Assembly (NCBI RefSeq): GCF_003033925.1
Contig: NZ_CP028365.1
Location: forward strand, 1,054,001 to 1,118,000
From: Tannerella serpentiformis
GTDB taxonomy: Bacteria > Bacteroidota > Bacteroidia > Bacteroidales > Tannerellaceae
Direction: 5' to 3'
DNA length: 64,000 nt
Shown here piece after piece: positions 45,448 through 57,404 of the stretch; position 1 is the stretch's first letter; every line of letters starts with the position of its first letter. The position numbers were made by a program, and so were the translations under genes. The notes beneath the pieces were generated by a model, which searched no databases, was not told the origin of the DNA, and worked only from the letters and a program-made list of their open reading frames with translations.

Positions 45448-45455
45448 CAAAGATA
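45448..45455 (-). promoter_or_regulatory. Putative -7 element of asd
   Basis: Minus strand reads TATCTTTG, an exact TAnnTTTG match, about 80 bases before the asd start. A -33 match is not clear. Confidence 0.5.
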
Positions 45456-45631
45456 GGAAAACAGCAATGCGGCTCTCGCTCTACAACAGCACACTCTCGG
45501 ATGAATCTGCATGGTCTGTATGTATGCAACAAAGGCTCTATGGACTCTCCGACGTCCCCAAAGACAAAGGGCCCGAAGCCTTATTCAGCTCCGAACCCTT
45601 CTGTTCTAAATCTGGAATCTAATCCGTACGA

Positions 45632-47032
45632 TTAACGAACGGCCACCTTATAAGCCTTGCCGTTATTCAGCGATACAACATAGATACCAGCCGGTACAGC
45701 CACGCTCTTCGTCTCACCTGCAGAGAACGTCAGGCTACGGTTCAACTTACCAAGTACGTTGTACACGTTCGCTCTACCAGAAACAGCTGCCGTAACGTAG
45801 AGTTGTCCGTTCTCACTCCATACACGCGTTCCGGCCACTTCAGTGTTAGACTGCGTATAAGAGAGTTTCACTGTCAGATTCTCCTGAACGCGACGTACAG
45901 TATATGTGTATGAACCATCTGCATTTTTCTTCCACAATACACCTCTCGCATCGGAAATCACCTTGTCACGACTCGTTGTGACATTCGGCACATTAGATCC
46001 GGTCGGACGAACAGTGAAAGTGAAATCACTACCACTATTTATCTTGTTCTTGTACGGATCTACCGTTCCGCCATCTCCATTCTCAATGGTTACTTCTCGT
46101 GTAACTACAGGAGGATTCGGTTGACTTTGTGCTTCAATCACCTGATAGCTTCCGCATCCGTTCGGAACTCTTACCAAGACAGGTACATCCCTACCCATAT
46201 CTGCAATGTCTCGAGCATTCAGATCGACACCTTCAGACTCGCATGGCAACCATGTAGCACCGCGGTCCAAACTGTAGTATGCAGGAGCAACATAGAATAC
46301 GCTGTCTCCACTATGGATGGAAGTATCCTCCCAGCTTGACCAATGCTCGTAAGGATCGCCATTAGCACCGTTTACCAATGCTCCACTCCATTTGAAAGCA
46401 AAACGTCCAGTATCTCGAGGTGAAGGATCTACCTTCCTGAGATTCGTGATCTGAGGAAGGTTAAAGTACTGATACAAGAGAGTATCAACCTTCTCAATGG
46501 CACCTCCATAAGCTGAACCAGTCCACTCACTACCTACTTTAACCTGAAGTAGGATATCACCGAGATAGCCATCACGCAAAGTCGGCTCGCCATCACTCAA
46601 TTTGAAGTGCTTAAAGTTCATCGACAGAACAGTCTTAGCTGTATCATCCGGCAGTTTGATCGTATCGAACTCCGTATACACCTTATCTGTAACCGCATTT
46701 ACAATGTAATGCCGTCCCAGATGGTCTTTCGGCATATTCTTGTAGACGATCCGACGATTCTTTCCAGCAGGGATGATGAATGCCGTATCTACCTGTACTG
46801 CACATCCTTCATAAAGACGAATACGAGTGCTATCGAGCCAAGCAGCAGTCGGATCACTTGGGCGAGGAGCTGCTGGACGATTCGGAAGATGCCTAATTGT
46901 GGTATCATTTCCTCTCATTACCATATCCCACATGGGATTCCACGGCTGACCTGTCAGCTGTGCGCTTGCAACAGATGAAACCCCAACCAGGGCACCCGCT
47001 GCCAATAATAACGTAACAATTTTCCTGTTCAT
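45632..47032 (-). CDS. Secreted T9SS cargo-like protein of unknown function
   Basis: The 466-residue protein has a signal peptide (MNRKIVTLLLAAGALVGVSSVASAQ) and a C-terminal approximately 75-residue domain typical of T9SS type A sorting signals (GQLYVTAAVSG, VYNVLGK, then VAVPAGIYVVSLNNGKAYKVAVR). The middle reads as beta-rich and unlike any family I recognise; a bacterial Ig-like or listeria-repeat style segment (VTIENGDGGTVDPYKN) precedes the C-terminal domain. ATG at 47032 is used; the codon at 47038 is GTG. The base composition is visibly more AT-rich than neighbouring genes, which may reflect transfer or different selection. Surface attachment or secretion is expected. Confidence 0.75.
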   Translation of the reverse strand: MNRKIVTLLLAAGALVGVSSVASAQLTGQPWNPMWDMVMRGNDTTIRHLPNRPAAPRPSDPTAAWLDSTRIRLYEGCAVQVDTAFIIPAGKNRRIVYKNMPKDHLGRHYIVNAVTDKVYTEFDTIKLPDDTAKTVLSMNFKHFKLSDGEPTLRDGYLGDILLQVKVGSEWTGSAYGGAIEKVDTLLYQYFNLPQITNLRKVDPSPRDTGRFAFKWSGALVNGANGDPYEHWSSWEDTSIHSGDSVFYVAPAYYSLDRGATWLPCESEGVDLNARDIADMGRDVPVLVRVPNGCGSYQVIEAQSQPNPPVVTREVTIENGDGGTVDPYKNKINSGSDFTFTVRPTGSNVPNVTTSRDKVISDARGVLWKKNADGSYTYTVRRVQENLTVKLSYTQSNTEVAGTRVWSENGQLYVTAAVSGRANVYNVLGKLNRSLTFSAGETKSVAVPAGIYVVSLNNGKAYKVAVR

Positions 47033-47066
47033 ATACACACTTGTTTAATGGTTAAAAATTTGATGG

Positions 47067-47074
47067 CAAAAGTA
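47067..47074 (-). promoter_or_regulatory. Putative -7 element of the T9SS cargo gene
   Basis: Minus strand TACTTTTG lies about 35 bases before the start at 47032. A TTTC about 20 bases upstream could serve as the -33. Confidence 0.5.
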
Positions 47075-47189
47075 TGCCTTCGGAAGAAAACAAGGAAATT
47101 CTCGCACGAAATAATTATCGAAAGCCCTCGATAAGGAGACGTAGCAATAGGCGCATTCGCACTGTCCGTAATGCCTTTCTACCATTTGC

Positions 47190-47197
47190 TACATTTG
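47190..47197 (+). promoter_or_regulatory. Putative -7 element of metA
   Basis: TACATTTG matches TAnnTTTG and lies 45 bases before the metA start at 47243. It is divergent from the T9SS cargo promoter. Confidence 0.45.
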
Positions 47198-47242
47198 CCG
47201 CCCGATCAAAAATCACCCCAACAAGCAAGGGAAATCAAGTAT

Positions 47243-48175
47243 ATGCCACTCAATCTACAGAAGAATCTGCCGGCCGTAGAGCTACTCAAGACGGAACATA
47301 TTTTCGTGATGGACTCACTCAGAGCCAACTCGCAAGACATCCGACCTATACGGGTGGTCGTGCTCAATTTGATGCCACTCAAGATCACCACCGAGACCGA
47401 TTTGGTGCGGCTGCTGAGCAACACACCGCTACAGGTGGAGCTGGAGCTGATGAAGATCAAGGGCCACACGTCCAAGAACACGCCGGTGGAGCATATGCGC
47501 GAGTTCTACCGGGATTTCGACAATATGCGAGATGAATTTTACGACGGTATGATCGTCACTGGGGCGCCGGTAGAGCGGATGCCATTCGAGGAGGTGAGGT
47601 ATTGGGACGAGTTGACCGAGATCTTCGATTGGGGACGTACACACGTGACGTCGACCTTCTATATATGCTGGGCGGCACAGGCGGCGTTGTATCACTTCTT
47701 CGGCGTACAGAAACACGACTTACCGAGCAAGATGTTCGGCGTCTTCCGCCATACGATGAACGAGCCATTCCTGCCCATCTTCCGCGGCTTTGACGACGAA
47801 TTCTATGTGCCACACAGCCGGCACACGGAGGTGCGACGTAGCGACATGGTCGGAATACCCGGGCTGACGTTGCTCTCAGAGAGCGATGAGGCGGGCGTCT
47901 ATATGGCGATGGCGCGTGGGGGGCGCGAGTTCTTCATCACCGGGCACTCCGAGTACGCGCCCAATACGCTCGACGATGAGTACCGACGCGACCTTGCGAA
48001 GGGCTTATCCATCGCTCCACCCACGGGATACTACGCGGACAATGACCCGTCGAAGCCACCCATTGTGCGGTGGCGGGGGCACGCCAACCTGCTCTTCTCC
48101 AACTGGCTCAACTATTACGTCTATCAGGCTACGCCTTACCACCTCAACGACATCCGTCACTTAGGCGACCTCTGA
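47243..48175 (+). CDS. metA: Homoserine O-acetyltransferase (MetA family)
   Basis: MetA-family enzymes acylate homoserine, the first committed step of methionine synthesis. The 310-residue protein matches the family end to end (start MPLNLQKNLPAVELL at 47243). It has the catalytic Cys142 in FYICWAAQAA, and His235 and Glu237 in GHSEY, in the exact positions of Escherichia coli MetA. Residue 111 is Glu (GAPVERMPFEEV); in this family Glu111 goes with acetyl-CoA use and Gly111 with succinyl-CoA. So the product is more likely O-acetylhomoserine. It is followed by the U32 gene after 3 bases, so the two are probably co-transcribed. Confidence 0.93.
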   Translation: MPLNLQKNLPAVELLKTEHIFVMDSLRANSQDIRPIRVVVLNLMPLKITTETDLVRLLSNTPLQVELELMKIKGHTSKNTPVEHMREFYRDFDNMRDEFYDGMIVTGAPVERMPFEEVRYWDELTEIFDWGRTHVTSTFYICWAAQAALYHFFGVQKHDLPSKMFGVFRHTMNEPFLPIFRGFDDEFYVPHSRHTEVRRSDMVGIPGLTLLSESDEAGVYMAMARGGREFFITGHSEYAPNTLDDEYRRDLAKGLSIAPPTGYYADNDPSKPPIVRWRGHANLLFSNWLNYYVYQATPYHLNDIRHLGDL

Positions 48176-48178
48176 CCG

Positions 48179-50011
48179 ATGGCCCGACCTATCGAACTGC
48201 TGGCTCCGGCCAAGGATCTGGCGTGCGGCCGAGAGGCCATCCTGCATGGCGCCGATGCTGTCTATATCGGTGCTCCCAAATTCGGCGCACGCGCCGCGGC
48301 TGGCAACTCGCTTGACGACATCCGCGCACTCTGCGATTTTGCCCATATATATAATGTGTCGATCTACGTCGCCCTCAACACCATCCTCCGCGACGACGAG
48401 CTGAAGGAGGCCGAGCGCATGATCCATCAACTATACGACGCGGGCGTGGACGCGCTCATCGTGCAGGACTTGGGACTGACACGGCTTGATCTCCCCCCGA
48501 TCGCTCTGCACGCCAGCACGCAAATGGACAACTGTACGCCGGAGAAGGTCGCCTTTTTGGCCCAAGCGGGCTTCGAGCAGGTGGTGCTGGCACGCGAACT
48601 GACGCTCCAGGAGATCCGTCGCATAGCCGACGCCACGCCGAAGGATGTATCGCTTGAGGCCTTCGTCCACGGTGCCTTATGTGTCAGCTACAGCGGCAGA
48701 TGTTACCTCAGCTCGGCCCTCACGGGACGCAGCGCTAACCGCGGCGCATGCGCGCAGTGTTGCCGACTGCCCTACACAATGGTCGACACAGACGGACGGA
48801 CGATAGCTCAAGACAAGCACTTGCTTTCGCTCCGCGATATGAACCGTTCGGACGACCTCGAGGCTATGATTGCCGCCGGCGTTTCCTCGCTCAAGATCGA
48901 GGGCCGACTGAAAGACGTGGCCTACGTGAAGAATGTCACCGCTTACTATCGCCAGCGACTCGACGAGATTCTGGCGCGCGATCCGTCGCTCCGACGGGCG
49001 TCCGACGGACGATCCACCTACACCTTCGAGCCGCGGCCGGAGAAGAGCTTCAACCGCGGCTTCACCGACTATTTCCTCCATGGGCGCAGGCCCGACATCA
49101 CCTCGTTCGACACGCCCAAATCGATCGGCGAACCCCTTGGACGCGCCAGTGCAAATCGTGGCGGTGGACTCATCGTAGACGGCACAAAGCCGCTCCACAA
49201 CGGCGACGGACTGGTCTTCTTCAACCCGCGAGGCGAGCTCGAAGGCTTCCGAGTGAACCGAGCTGAGGGTCGGCGCATTGTCGCTGCACGCATGCCGGCC
49301 GTCAAGCCGGGCACACTGCTCTATCGCAACGTCGACAGCGCCTTCGAGGCTGTTCTCGCCAAGCCATCGGCCGAGCGCCGCATCGCCATCGACATCGTGT
49401 GGAGTGACACGTCGGACGGCTTTGTGCTCACCCTGACGGACGCCACGGGATGCGGCGTGACCGTCACGCGCACCTTCGCTGCCGAGCCAGCCGTCAAACC
49501 GCAAGGGGAGAACATCCGCACCCAACTCTCGCGCCTCGGCACCACACCTTTTGAGGCTGCGCGCGTCACCGTGGACATGCACGAGAACCTGTTCGTGCCC
49601 TCCTCACTGCTCGGTGAAATGCGTCGCGAGGCCGTCGACCGACTGCTGTCCGAACGCCTCGCTCGCCGCACACGTCGCAGGCGTCGCGCCGAATCCCCGA
49701 CCGCCGTTTACCCCAGCTCCACAGTCGATTACACGGCCAACATCAGCAACGCCAAAGCCGAGGCCTTCTATCGCAGCCACGGCGTGCGCACCGTCGAGCG
49801 AGCTTACGAAGAGCAGCCCCGCGCAGGTGTCCCACTGATGTTCACGCGCCACTGCCTGCGTTACAGCATGGGCTGGTGCCCGGTACACCAACAGGGCCGG
49901 TCACCCTTCCGCGAGCCGTATTATCTCTTGCACGAGGGGACACGCCTCCGGCTCGAGTTCGACTGCGTGCGCTGCGAAATGCGGGTCATCAACGAGCCCA
50001 CGCAGCCGTAA
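48179..50011 (+). CDS. Peptidase U32 family protein (RlhA/TrhP-like RNA hydroxylation)
   Basis: The 610-residue protein has the U32 TIM-barrel signatures: ELLAPAKDLACGREAILHGADAVYIGA at the N-terminus, HASTQMDNCTPEKVAFL, LEAFVHGALCVSYSGRCYLSS and NRGACAQCCRLPY with the Cys cluster used for an iron-sulfur centre, and SLKIEGRLKDVAYVKNVTAYYR. A second domain of about 300 residues ends in MGWCPVHQQG and CVRCEM. Members such as RlhA and TrhP carry out prephenate-dependent RNA hydroxylation. The longer form here resembles RlhA. The old peptidase name is probably misleading. It follows metA by 3 bases. Confidence 0.9.
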   Translation: MARPIELLAPAKDLACGREAILHGADAVYIGAPKFGARAAAGNSLDDIRALCDFAHIYNVSIYVALNTILRDDELKEAERMIHQLYDAGVDALIVQDLGLTRLDLPPIALHASTQMDNCTPEKVAFLAQAGFEQVVLARELTLQEIRRIADATPKDVSLEAFVHGALCVSYSGRCYLSSALTGRSANRGACAQCCRLPYTMVDTDGRTIAQDKHLLSLRDMNRSDDLEAMIAAGVSSLKIEGRLKDVAYVKNVTAYYRQRLDEILARDPSLRRASDGRSTYTFEPRPEKSFNRGFTDYFLHGRRPDITSFDTPKSIGEPLGRASANRGGGLIVDGTKPLHNGDGLVFFNPRGELEGFRVNRAEGRRIVAARMPAVKPGTLLYRNVDSAFEAVLAKPSAERRIAIDIVWSDTSDGFVLTLTDATGCGVTVTRTFAAEPAVKPQGENIRTQLSRLGTTPFEAARVTVDMHENLFVPSSLLGEMRREAVDRLLSERLARRTRRRRRAESPTAVYPSSTVDYTANISNAKAEAFYRSHGVRTVERAYEEQPRAGVPLMFTRHCLRYSMGWCPVHQQGRSPFREPYYLLHEGTRLRLEFDCVRCEMRVINEPTQP

Positions 50012-50034
50012 TTCCTATTCCGCTCGTCGGCCGG

Positions 50035-50272
50035 TAAACCCTGGCAGGCGGCCTGACAACATCGCCGGAGTGTCCGGTGGCCCCGGCAGGCGGCCTGACA
50101 ACATCACCTGAGTGTTCGATAGCCCTGGCAGGCGGCCTGACAACATCACCTGAGTGTTCGATAGTCCTGGCAGGCGGCCTGACAACATCACCTGAGTGTC
50201 CGATAGTCCCGGCAGGCGGCCTGCCAACGTCACCGGAGTGTCCGACCACTTTGGCAGGCGGCCTGCCAGACT
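50035..50272. repeat. Array D: six 42-bp tandem repeats with GGCAGGCGGCCTGMC core
   Basis: GGCAGGCGGCCTGMC recurs at 50043, 50085, 50127, 50169, 50211 and about 50251, separated by spacers such as AACATCACCTGAGTGTCCGATAGTCC. The core GGCAGGC-GGCCTGCC is nearly palindromic. The array lies between the U32 gene and clpB; the rest of that gap to 50415 shows no gene. Confidence 0.92.
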
Positions 50273-50415
50273 TCACACCTAAGAGATCAGCCTCGTCGAT
50301 CAGATCGGCGGGGCTTTGTCCTGTCATTTTGTCACCATCCATTCCACGGCACCAGATTTGACCATAGGGGGCTCCAGAAACAATCATCAAACAGTAAATA
50401 AAACGCATAACACAT

Positions 50416-53004
<2,589 letters not shown>

Positions 53005-53023
53005 CAACTAACCGTTTCAAGCG

Positions 53024-53085
53024 CAAAGTCCTGCCGGCAGGCGGAGATGGGTTTGCCCGTCTCCCCAGCCGGTGGGACTTTTCGT
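53024..53085. terminator. Hairpin between convergent clpB and mnmE
   Basis: AAAGTCCTGCCGGC / GCCGGTGGGACTTT forms a long stem with one mismatch and an inner hairpin (GGAGA / TCTCC), followed by TTCGTTTTT. It can serve both genes. Confidence 0.75.
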
Positions 53086-53097
53086 TTTTCACCGCCC

Positions 53098-54486
53098 CTA
53101 CTTCCCGATGCAGAACTTGGAGAAGATGTTGGCGAGCACCTCGTCGGTGACGATCTCGCCGCCGGTGATCTCGCCGAGCGCGTGGAGGCAGTCGCGCAGA
53201 TCCTCCGCGAGCAGATCGCCCGGCAAACCGTCGCTGAGTCCCGCCAGTACGCGTCGGATGGCCTCGCCTGCGCGGCAGAGCGCCTCGTAGTGGCGCACGT
53301 TGGTGACGATCACGTCGTGCGTGCCCACCGTAAGCGTATCGGCCAGCTCGACGATCCGCTGCTTCACACGCTCGATGTCGGCCGGCTCGCGGCAAGAGAT
53401 GTGGATCGCCTGCACGTTGTCCGTCGTGTGGATCGGGCTACGGCGGGCCAGATCGTTCTTCGTGCCGACCATCAGCACGGGCTTCTCGTAGCGCCGCAGC
53501 CAGCGGCTGGCCTCGAGCCAATCGTCGGCCGTGCTGTCGGTCAGGTCGAGGAGGTAAAGGATGATGGCGGCCTGATCGGCCTTTTCGAAGCTACGAAGGA
53601 TGCCGATCTCCTCGATGCGGTCCGTCGTGCGATCGCGTAAACCGGCGGTGTCGATGAAGCGGAAAAGTCGGCCGTCGAGGGTGAGTGTCTCCTCGATCGT
53701 GTCGCGCGTTGTGCCGGGGATGTCTGAGACGATGGCGCGCTCCTCGTTGAGCAGCCCGTTCAGCAGCGTCGACTTGCCCACGTTTGGTCGGCCGATAATG
53801 GCCACAGGCAACCCGTGTCGGAGTGCATTGCCGGCGGCGAACGAGGCTGCCAAGGTGTCGATGCGTCGGGCGATGCGATCAGCCAGTTCGCCAAGGCGTG
53901 TGCGGTCAGCAAACTCCAGCTCCTCGTGATCGCCAAAGTCCAGCTCCAGTTCCACGAGCGAGGCAAATTCGAGCAACTGTGCGCGTAGCGTGGCCAATTC
54001 GTCGGAGAATCCGCCACGCATTTGGTTCATCGCCACGCGATGCATACCGGCCGAAGTCGATGCGATCAGGTCGGCCACAGCCTCCGCCTGCGAGAGATCC
54101 ATACGCCCATTGAGGAAGGCGCGTCGGGTGAACTCGCCCGGTGCGGCAGCGCGCGCTCCGCCGTCGATGAGCCATTCAAGGAGGCGTTGTTGGATGAAGG
54201 TCGAGCCGTGGCAAGACAGCTCCACGGTGTCCTCACCGGTGAACGAATGCGGGGCACGGAAGACGGTAGCCACAGCCTCGTCGAGCAGTTCGCCATCGCG
54301 GACAAGACGGCCGAAGGTGGCCGTATGCGAGCGACGCTCGGCGAGCGGTACACCCGAGCGAGGTTGGAAAAAACGGTCGCAAAGCGTGACCGCCTCCGGT
54401 CCGGAGACGCGCACGATGGCCAACGCGCCACTTCCCGCAGGCGTGGACAAGGCGCAGATGGTGGAGAAATCGAGGTGGGTGTTCAT
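53098..54486 (-). CDS. mnmE: tRNA modification GTPase MnmE
   Basis: MnmE with MnmG modifies the wobble uridine of certain tRNAs. The 462-residue protein starts MNTHLDFSTICALSTPAGSGALAIVRVSGPEA, the tetrahydrofolate-binding domain. The GTPase domain has GRPNVGKSTLLNG, DTAGLRD and GTKNDL, and the C-terminus ends CIGK with the catalytic Cys, as in all MnmE. ATG at 54486 is chosen over 54504 because a TACCTTTG element at 54514-54507 would start transcription at or inside the 54504 codon. The very long upstream frame is repeat sequence. It is convergent with clpB. Confidence 0.95.
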   Translation of the reverse strand: MNTHLDFSTICALSTPAGSGALAIVRVSGPEAVTLCDRFFQPRSGVPLAERRSHTATFGRLVRDGELLDEAVATVFRAPHSFTGEDTVELSCHGSTFIQQRLLEWLIDGGARAAAPGEFTRRAFLNGRMDLSQAEAVADLIASTSAGMHRVAMNQMRGGFSDELATLRAQLLEFASLVELELDFGDHEELEFADRTRLGELADRIARRIDTLAASFAAGNALRHGLPVAIIGRPNVGKSTLLNGLLNEERAIVSDIPGTTRDTIEETLTLDGRLFRFIDTAGLRDRTTDRIEEIGILRSFEKADQAAIILYLLDLTDSTADDWLEASRWLRRYEKPVLMVGTKNDLARRSPIHTTDNVQAIHISCREPADIERVKQRIVELADTLTVGTHDVIVTNVRHYEALCRAGEAIRRVLAGLSDGLPGDLLAEDLRDCLHALGEITGGEIVTDEVLANIFSKFCIGK

Positions 54487-54506
54487 AAGAGGATATTGTT
54501 TCATGG

Positions 54507-54514
54507 CAAAGGTA
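54507..54514 (-). promoter_or_regulatory. -7 element of mnmE, deciding its start
   Basis: Minus strand TACCTTTG lies 3 bases before the upstream ATG at 54504. Transcription should start near 54500, which leaves ATG 54486 as the usable start. Confidence 0.55.
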
Positions 54515-54589
54515 GCCCCCGATATAGAAACCCCATCGGGTGCTTGTCGCACTATTGCCTCTGTTTTTCGCCCGCCACGAAGTCCATTT

Positions 54590-54985
54590 GCCCGAAAACC
54601 TCGCACAATCACTCCAACGGGAATCGTGTGGGCCGAAAGACTCGCACAAACACTCCACCGGAAAGTCTGTGGGGCGAAAACCTTGCACAATCGCCCCAAC
54701 GGAAAGTCTGCGGGCCGAAAACCTCGCACAATCGCCCCAACGAAAAGGTTGTCGGCCGAAAACCTCGCACTATCGCTCCAACGGAAAGTCTGTGGAGCGA
54801 AAGACTCGCACAATCGCCCCAACGGAAAGTCTGTGGCCTGAAAACCTCGCACAATCGGCCCAACGAGACGGTTTTGGGGCGAAATACTTGCTCAATCGCT
54901 TGCCACGAAAGTGTTTGGGCCGGTTGTCCGCCGCAGGCTTTCCGTGATTTTATGGCTGAGCCACAGCCTGAGGCTTTCGGTCGCT
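54590..54985 (-). repeat. Array E: eight 41-bp units plus a 90-bp flank, left arm of an inverted repeat pair
   Basis: Eight units of 41 bp start near 54600, 54640, 54682, 54723, 54764, 54805, 54846 and 54887, reading CTCGCACAATCGCCCCAACG then GAAAGTCTGTGGGCCGAAAA. The last is followed by a unique flank (GAAAGTGTTTGGGCCGGTTG and TCCGCCGCAGG, then TGATTTTATGG and CACAGCCTGAGGCTTTC). Array and flank recur in inverted orientation at 57878-58290. It lies upstream of mnmE. No gene is seen between 54600 and 55373. Confidence 0.9.
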
Positions 54986-55240
54986 GTTTCGGAAAGCGAT
55001 GGCCGACCGTCGGCTTGGGGTTGCCTACGCGGTCGGTGATCCAAGACCTTCGGCGAGAGATGCTCCCGTTTTGTGATCCACCATAACCTTCAGAAAAGTG
55101 CGGCTCCGTTTTTTTGATCTTCCCAAAGCCTGAGGCAATGGTGCCCCACCTATGTCTATCCTCCCAAAGCCTAAAGCGGATGGCCCCTTCCGTCGGTGGC
55201 GAAGTGCAACCTCGGGCTGCAGGCTATTTGCGGGCGCGTC

Positions 55241-55248
55241 TACCTTTG
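55241..55248 (+). promoter_or_regulatory. Putative -7 element of the ABC-F gene
   Basis: TACCTTTG(C) matches TAnnTTTG, 126 bases before the start. A TTTG is upstream but at only 10 bases, so the -33 is not convincing. Confidence 0.4.
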
Positions 55249-55373
55249 CGCGCGTTTTTTCGCTGGAGCGCCGCGGTCGATCTCTACGGAGGACGGGCGC
55301 CGCGTACCTATTATATAATGTGTAACCCAAAGTGGCGGGCGGACGTCCCGCACCGATAGATAGTTCCTTTTTT

Positions 55374-57320
55374 ATGATCTCAATCGAAGGTTTGACCGTC
55401 GAATTTGGCGGATTCACACTGCTGGACCACCTCTCGTTCGTGGTGAACAAAAAAGACCGGATCGCGCTGGTCGGAAAAAATGGCGCGGGCAAATCGACGC
55501 TGCTCAAGATCCTCGCCGGATTGCAACAGCCGACAAGCGGTGTCGTCAGCGTGCCGCGTGACACGACGATCGGCTACCTGCCGCAGCAGATGCAACTCGA
55601 GGATAAACGTACCGTGCGCCAAGAGGCAGAGCTGGCTTTTGCACATATCCACGAAACGGAGGCGGCTGTCGAGCGCCTCAATCGGGAGCTTGCGGAGCGC
55701 TCGGATTACGACAGCGAAACGTACCACACGCTCATCGAGCGCATGACTACGCTCAGCGAACGCCTTCAGCTGATCGGCGCCACGAGTTATCAGGCGGAGT
55801 TAGAGCGGACGCTGCTCGGCCTCGGGTTTGCGCGCGACGACTTCGACCGGCCCACGGCGGAGTTCAGCGGCGGATGGCGCATGCGCATCGAGCTGGCTAA
55901 GCTGCTGCTCCGGCGGCCGGACGTCTTGCTGCTGGACGAACCCACGAACCATCTGGACATCGAATCCATCCAGTGGTTAGAGCATTTTATGGCCACGTCG
56001 TCCAATGTGGTGGTGCTCGTTTCCCACGACCGAGCGTTCATCAACAACACTACGCGCCGCACACTCGAGATCGAGCTGGGGCACATCTATGACTACAAAG
56101 TGAAGTACGACGAATACGTACAGCTCCGGCGTGAACGACGCGAACAGCAGCAGCGGGCGTATGAAAACCAACAAAAAATGTTGGCCGACACGGAGGCTTT
56201 CATCGAGCGTTTTCGATATAAGGCTACGAAGGCGGTGCAGGTGCAATCACGCATTAAACAGTTGGCACGCGTGGAGCGGATTGAGGTCGACGCCGAGGAT
56301 ACGGCCATGCTCCACCTCCGCTTTCCGCCGGCGCCGCGCTCGGGCTCGTATCCCGTGATTGCGGAACATCTCACGAAACGATATGGCGACCACCTCGTCT
56401 TTTCGGACGCCACGTTTACGATTCATCGCGGAGACAAAGTCGCCTTCGTGGGGAAAAATGGCGAGGGAAAATCGACGCTCGTCAAGTGTATCATGGGCGA
56501 GATCGCGGATTATAGCGGCACGCTGCGCCTCGGTCACAATGTCCGAATTGGCTATTTCGCGCAGAATCAGGCCCAACTCTTAGACGAAACGAAGACCGTC
56601 TTTGAAACTATCGACTATGTGGCCACGGGCGACATACGGACGAAAATTCGTGACATCCTCGGGGCGTTCATGTTCGGCGGCGAGGCGTCGGACAAGAAAG
56701 TCGGCGTGCTTTCCGGCGGAGAGCGCAGCCGGCTGGCCATGATTCGGTTGCTGCTCGAACCCGTCAATCTGCTGATCCTCGACGAGCCGACAAACCATTT
56801 AGACATGCGCTCGAAGGACGTGCTCAAGGAGGCGCTCAGCGACTTCGACGGGACGCTCATCGTCGTCTCGCACGACCGCGAATTCCTCGACGGATTGGTG
56901 GATAAAGTGTACGAGTTCGGCGGGGGCCGCGTCCGCGAGCACCTCGGGGGGATCTACGACTTCCTCGAGCGCAAAAGGATCGAGAATTTGCGTGAGTTAG
57001 AGCGGCGTACGGCTGCGCCTGCCCAGTCGGTGTCGACGGAGGAAAGCGGAGCGCCGTCGGCCAAGCGATCTTATGAGGAGCAAAAGGAGCAGGCGCGGAA
57101 GATCCGCCGATTGGAGAAGGCCGTGGCCGACGTCGAACGCGAGATTTCCGATTTGGAGCGCCGCAGCGCCGAGTTGGAAGCGCAAATGAATACGCCTGAA
57201 GGTGCCGCCGATACGTCGCTTTTCGCCGCCCATAACGATCTGCAAAAAGCGCTCTCCGACGCGATGGATCGTTGGTCTGAGGCCTCCGAGACGTTAGATG
57301 CGGCCAAAAACGAGTCGTAG
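55374..57320 (+). CDS. ABC-F family ATPase with C-terminal coiled coil
   Basis: The 648-residue cytoplasmic protein has two ABC domains and no membrane segments. The first has Walker A GKNGAGKST (about 34-42), signature FSGGWRMRIELAKLL and LLLDEPTNHLDIESIQWLE; the second has GKNGEGKST, LSGGERSRLAM and LLILDEPTNHLDMRSKDVL. The interdomain linker is charged and helical (EYVQLRRERREQQQRAYENQ), and a C-terminal coiled coil (about 570-648) resembles Uup. ABC-F proteins act on the ribosome, as translation factors or in antibiotic protection; this one is not assignable further. ATG at 55374 follows T-rich sequence. It is enclosed by two inverted repeat arrays. Confidence 0.9.
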   Translation: MISIEGLTVEFGGFTLLDHLSFVVNKKDRIALVGKNGAGKSTLLKILAGLQQPTSGVVSVPRDTTIGYLPQQMQLEDKRTVRQEAELAFAHIHETEAAVERLNRELAERSDYDSETYHTLIERMTTLSERLQLIGATSYQAELERTLLGLGFARDDFDRPTAEFSGGWRMRIELAKLLLRRPDVLLLDEPTNHLDIESIQWLEHFMATSSNVVVLVSHDRAFINNTTRRTLEIELGHIYDYKVKYDEYVQLRRERREQQQRAYENQQKMLADTEAFIERFRYKATKAVQVQSRIKQLARVERIEVDAEDTAMLHLRFPPAPRSGSYPVIAEHLTKRYGDHLVFSDATFTIHRGDKVAFVGKNGEGKSTLVKCIMGEIADYSGTLRLGHNVRIGYFAQNQAQLLDETKTVFETIDYVATGDIRTKIRDILGAFMFGGEASDKKVGVLSGGERSRLAMIRLLLEPVNLLILDEPTNHLDMRSKDVLKEALSDFDGTLIVVSHDREFLDGLVDKVYEFGGGRVREHLGGIYDFLERKRIENLRELERRTAAPAQSVSTEESGAPSAKRSYEEQKEQARKIRRLEKAVADVEREISDLERRSAELEAQMNTPEGAADTSLFAAHNDLQKALSDAMDRWSEASETLDAAKNES

Positions 57321-57360
57321 ATCGCTCTAATCTTCAGGAAAATAGACATCGAAAAAAGTA

Positions 57361-57396
57361 AACGCCTGACAGCCTCGAGCCGTCAGGCGTTTTTCT
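57361..57396 (+). terminator. Terminator of the ABC-F gene
   Basis: AACGCCTGAC / GTCAGGCGTT stem with an 11-base loop and T-run, about 40 bases after the stop. Confidence 0.88.
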
Positions 57397-57404
57397 TTTT
57401 CTGC

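Noticed and set aside
54505-54852. N-terminal extension of MnmE
   Set aside because: The extra codons translate the 41-bp array, and a -7 element lies just before the accepted start.
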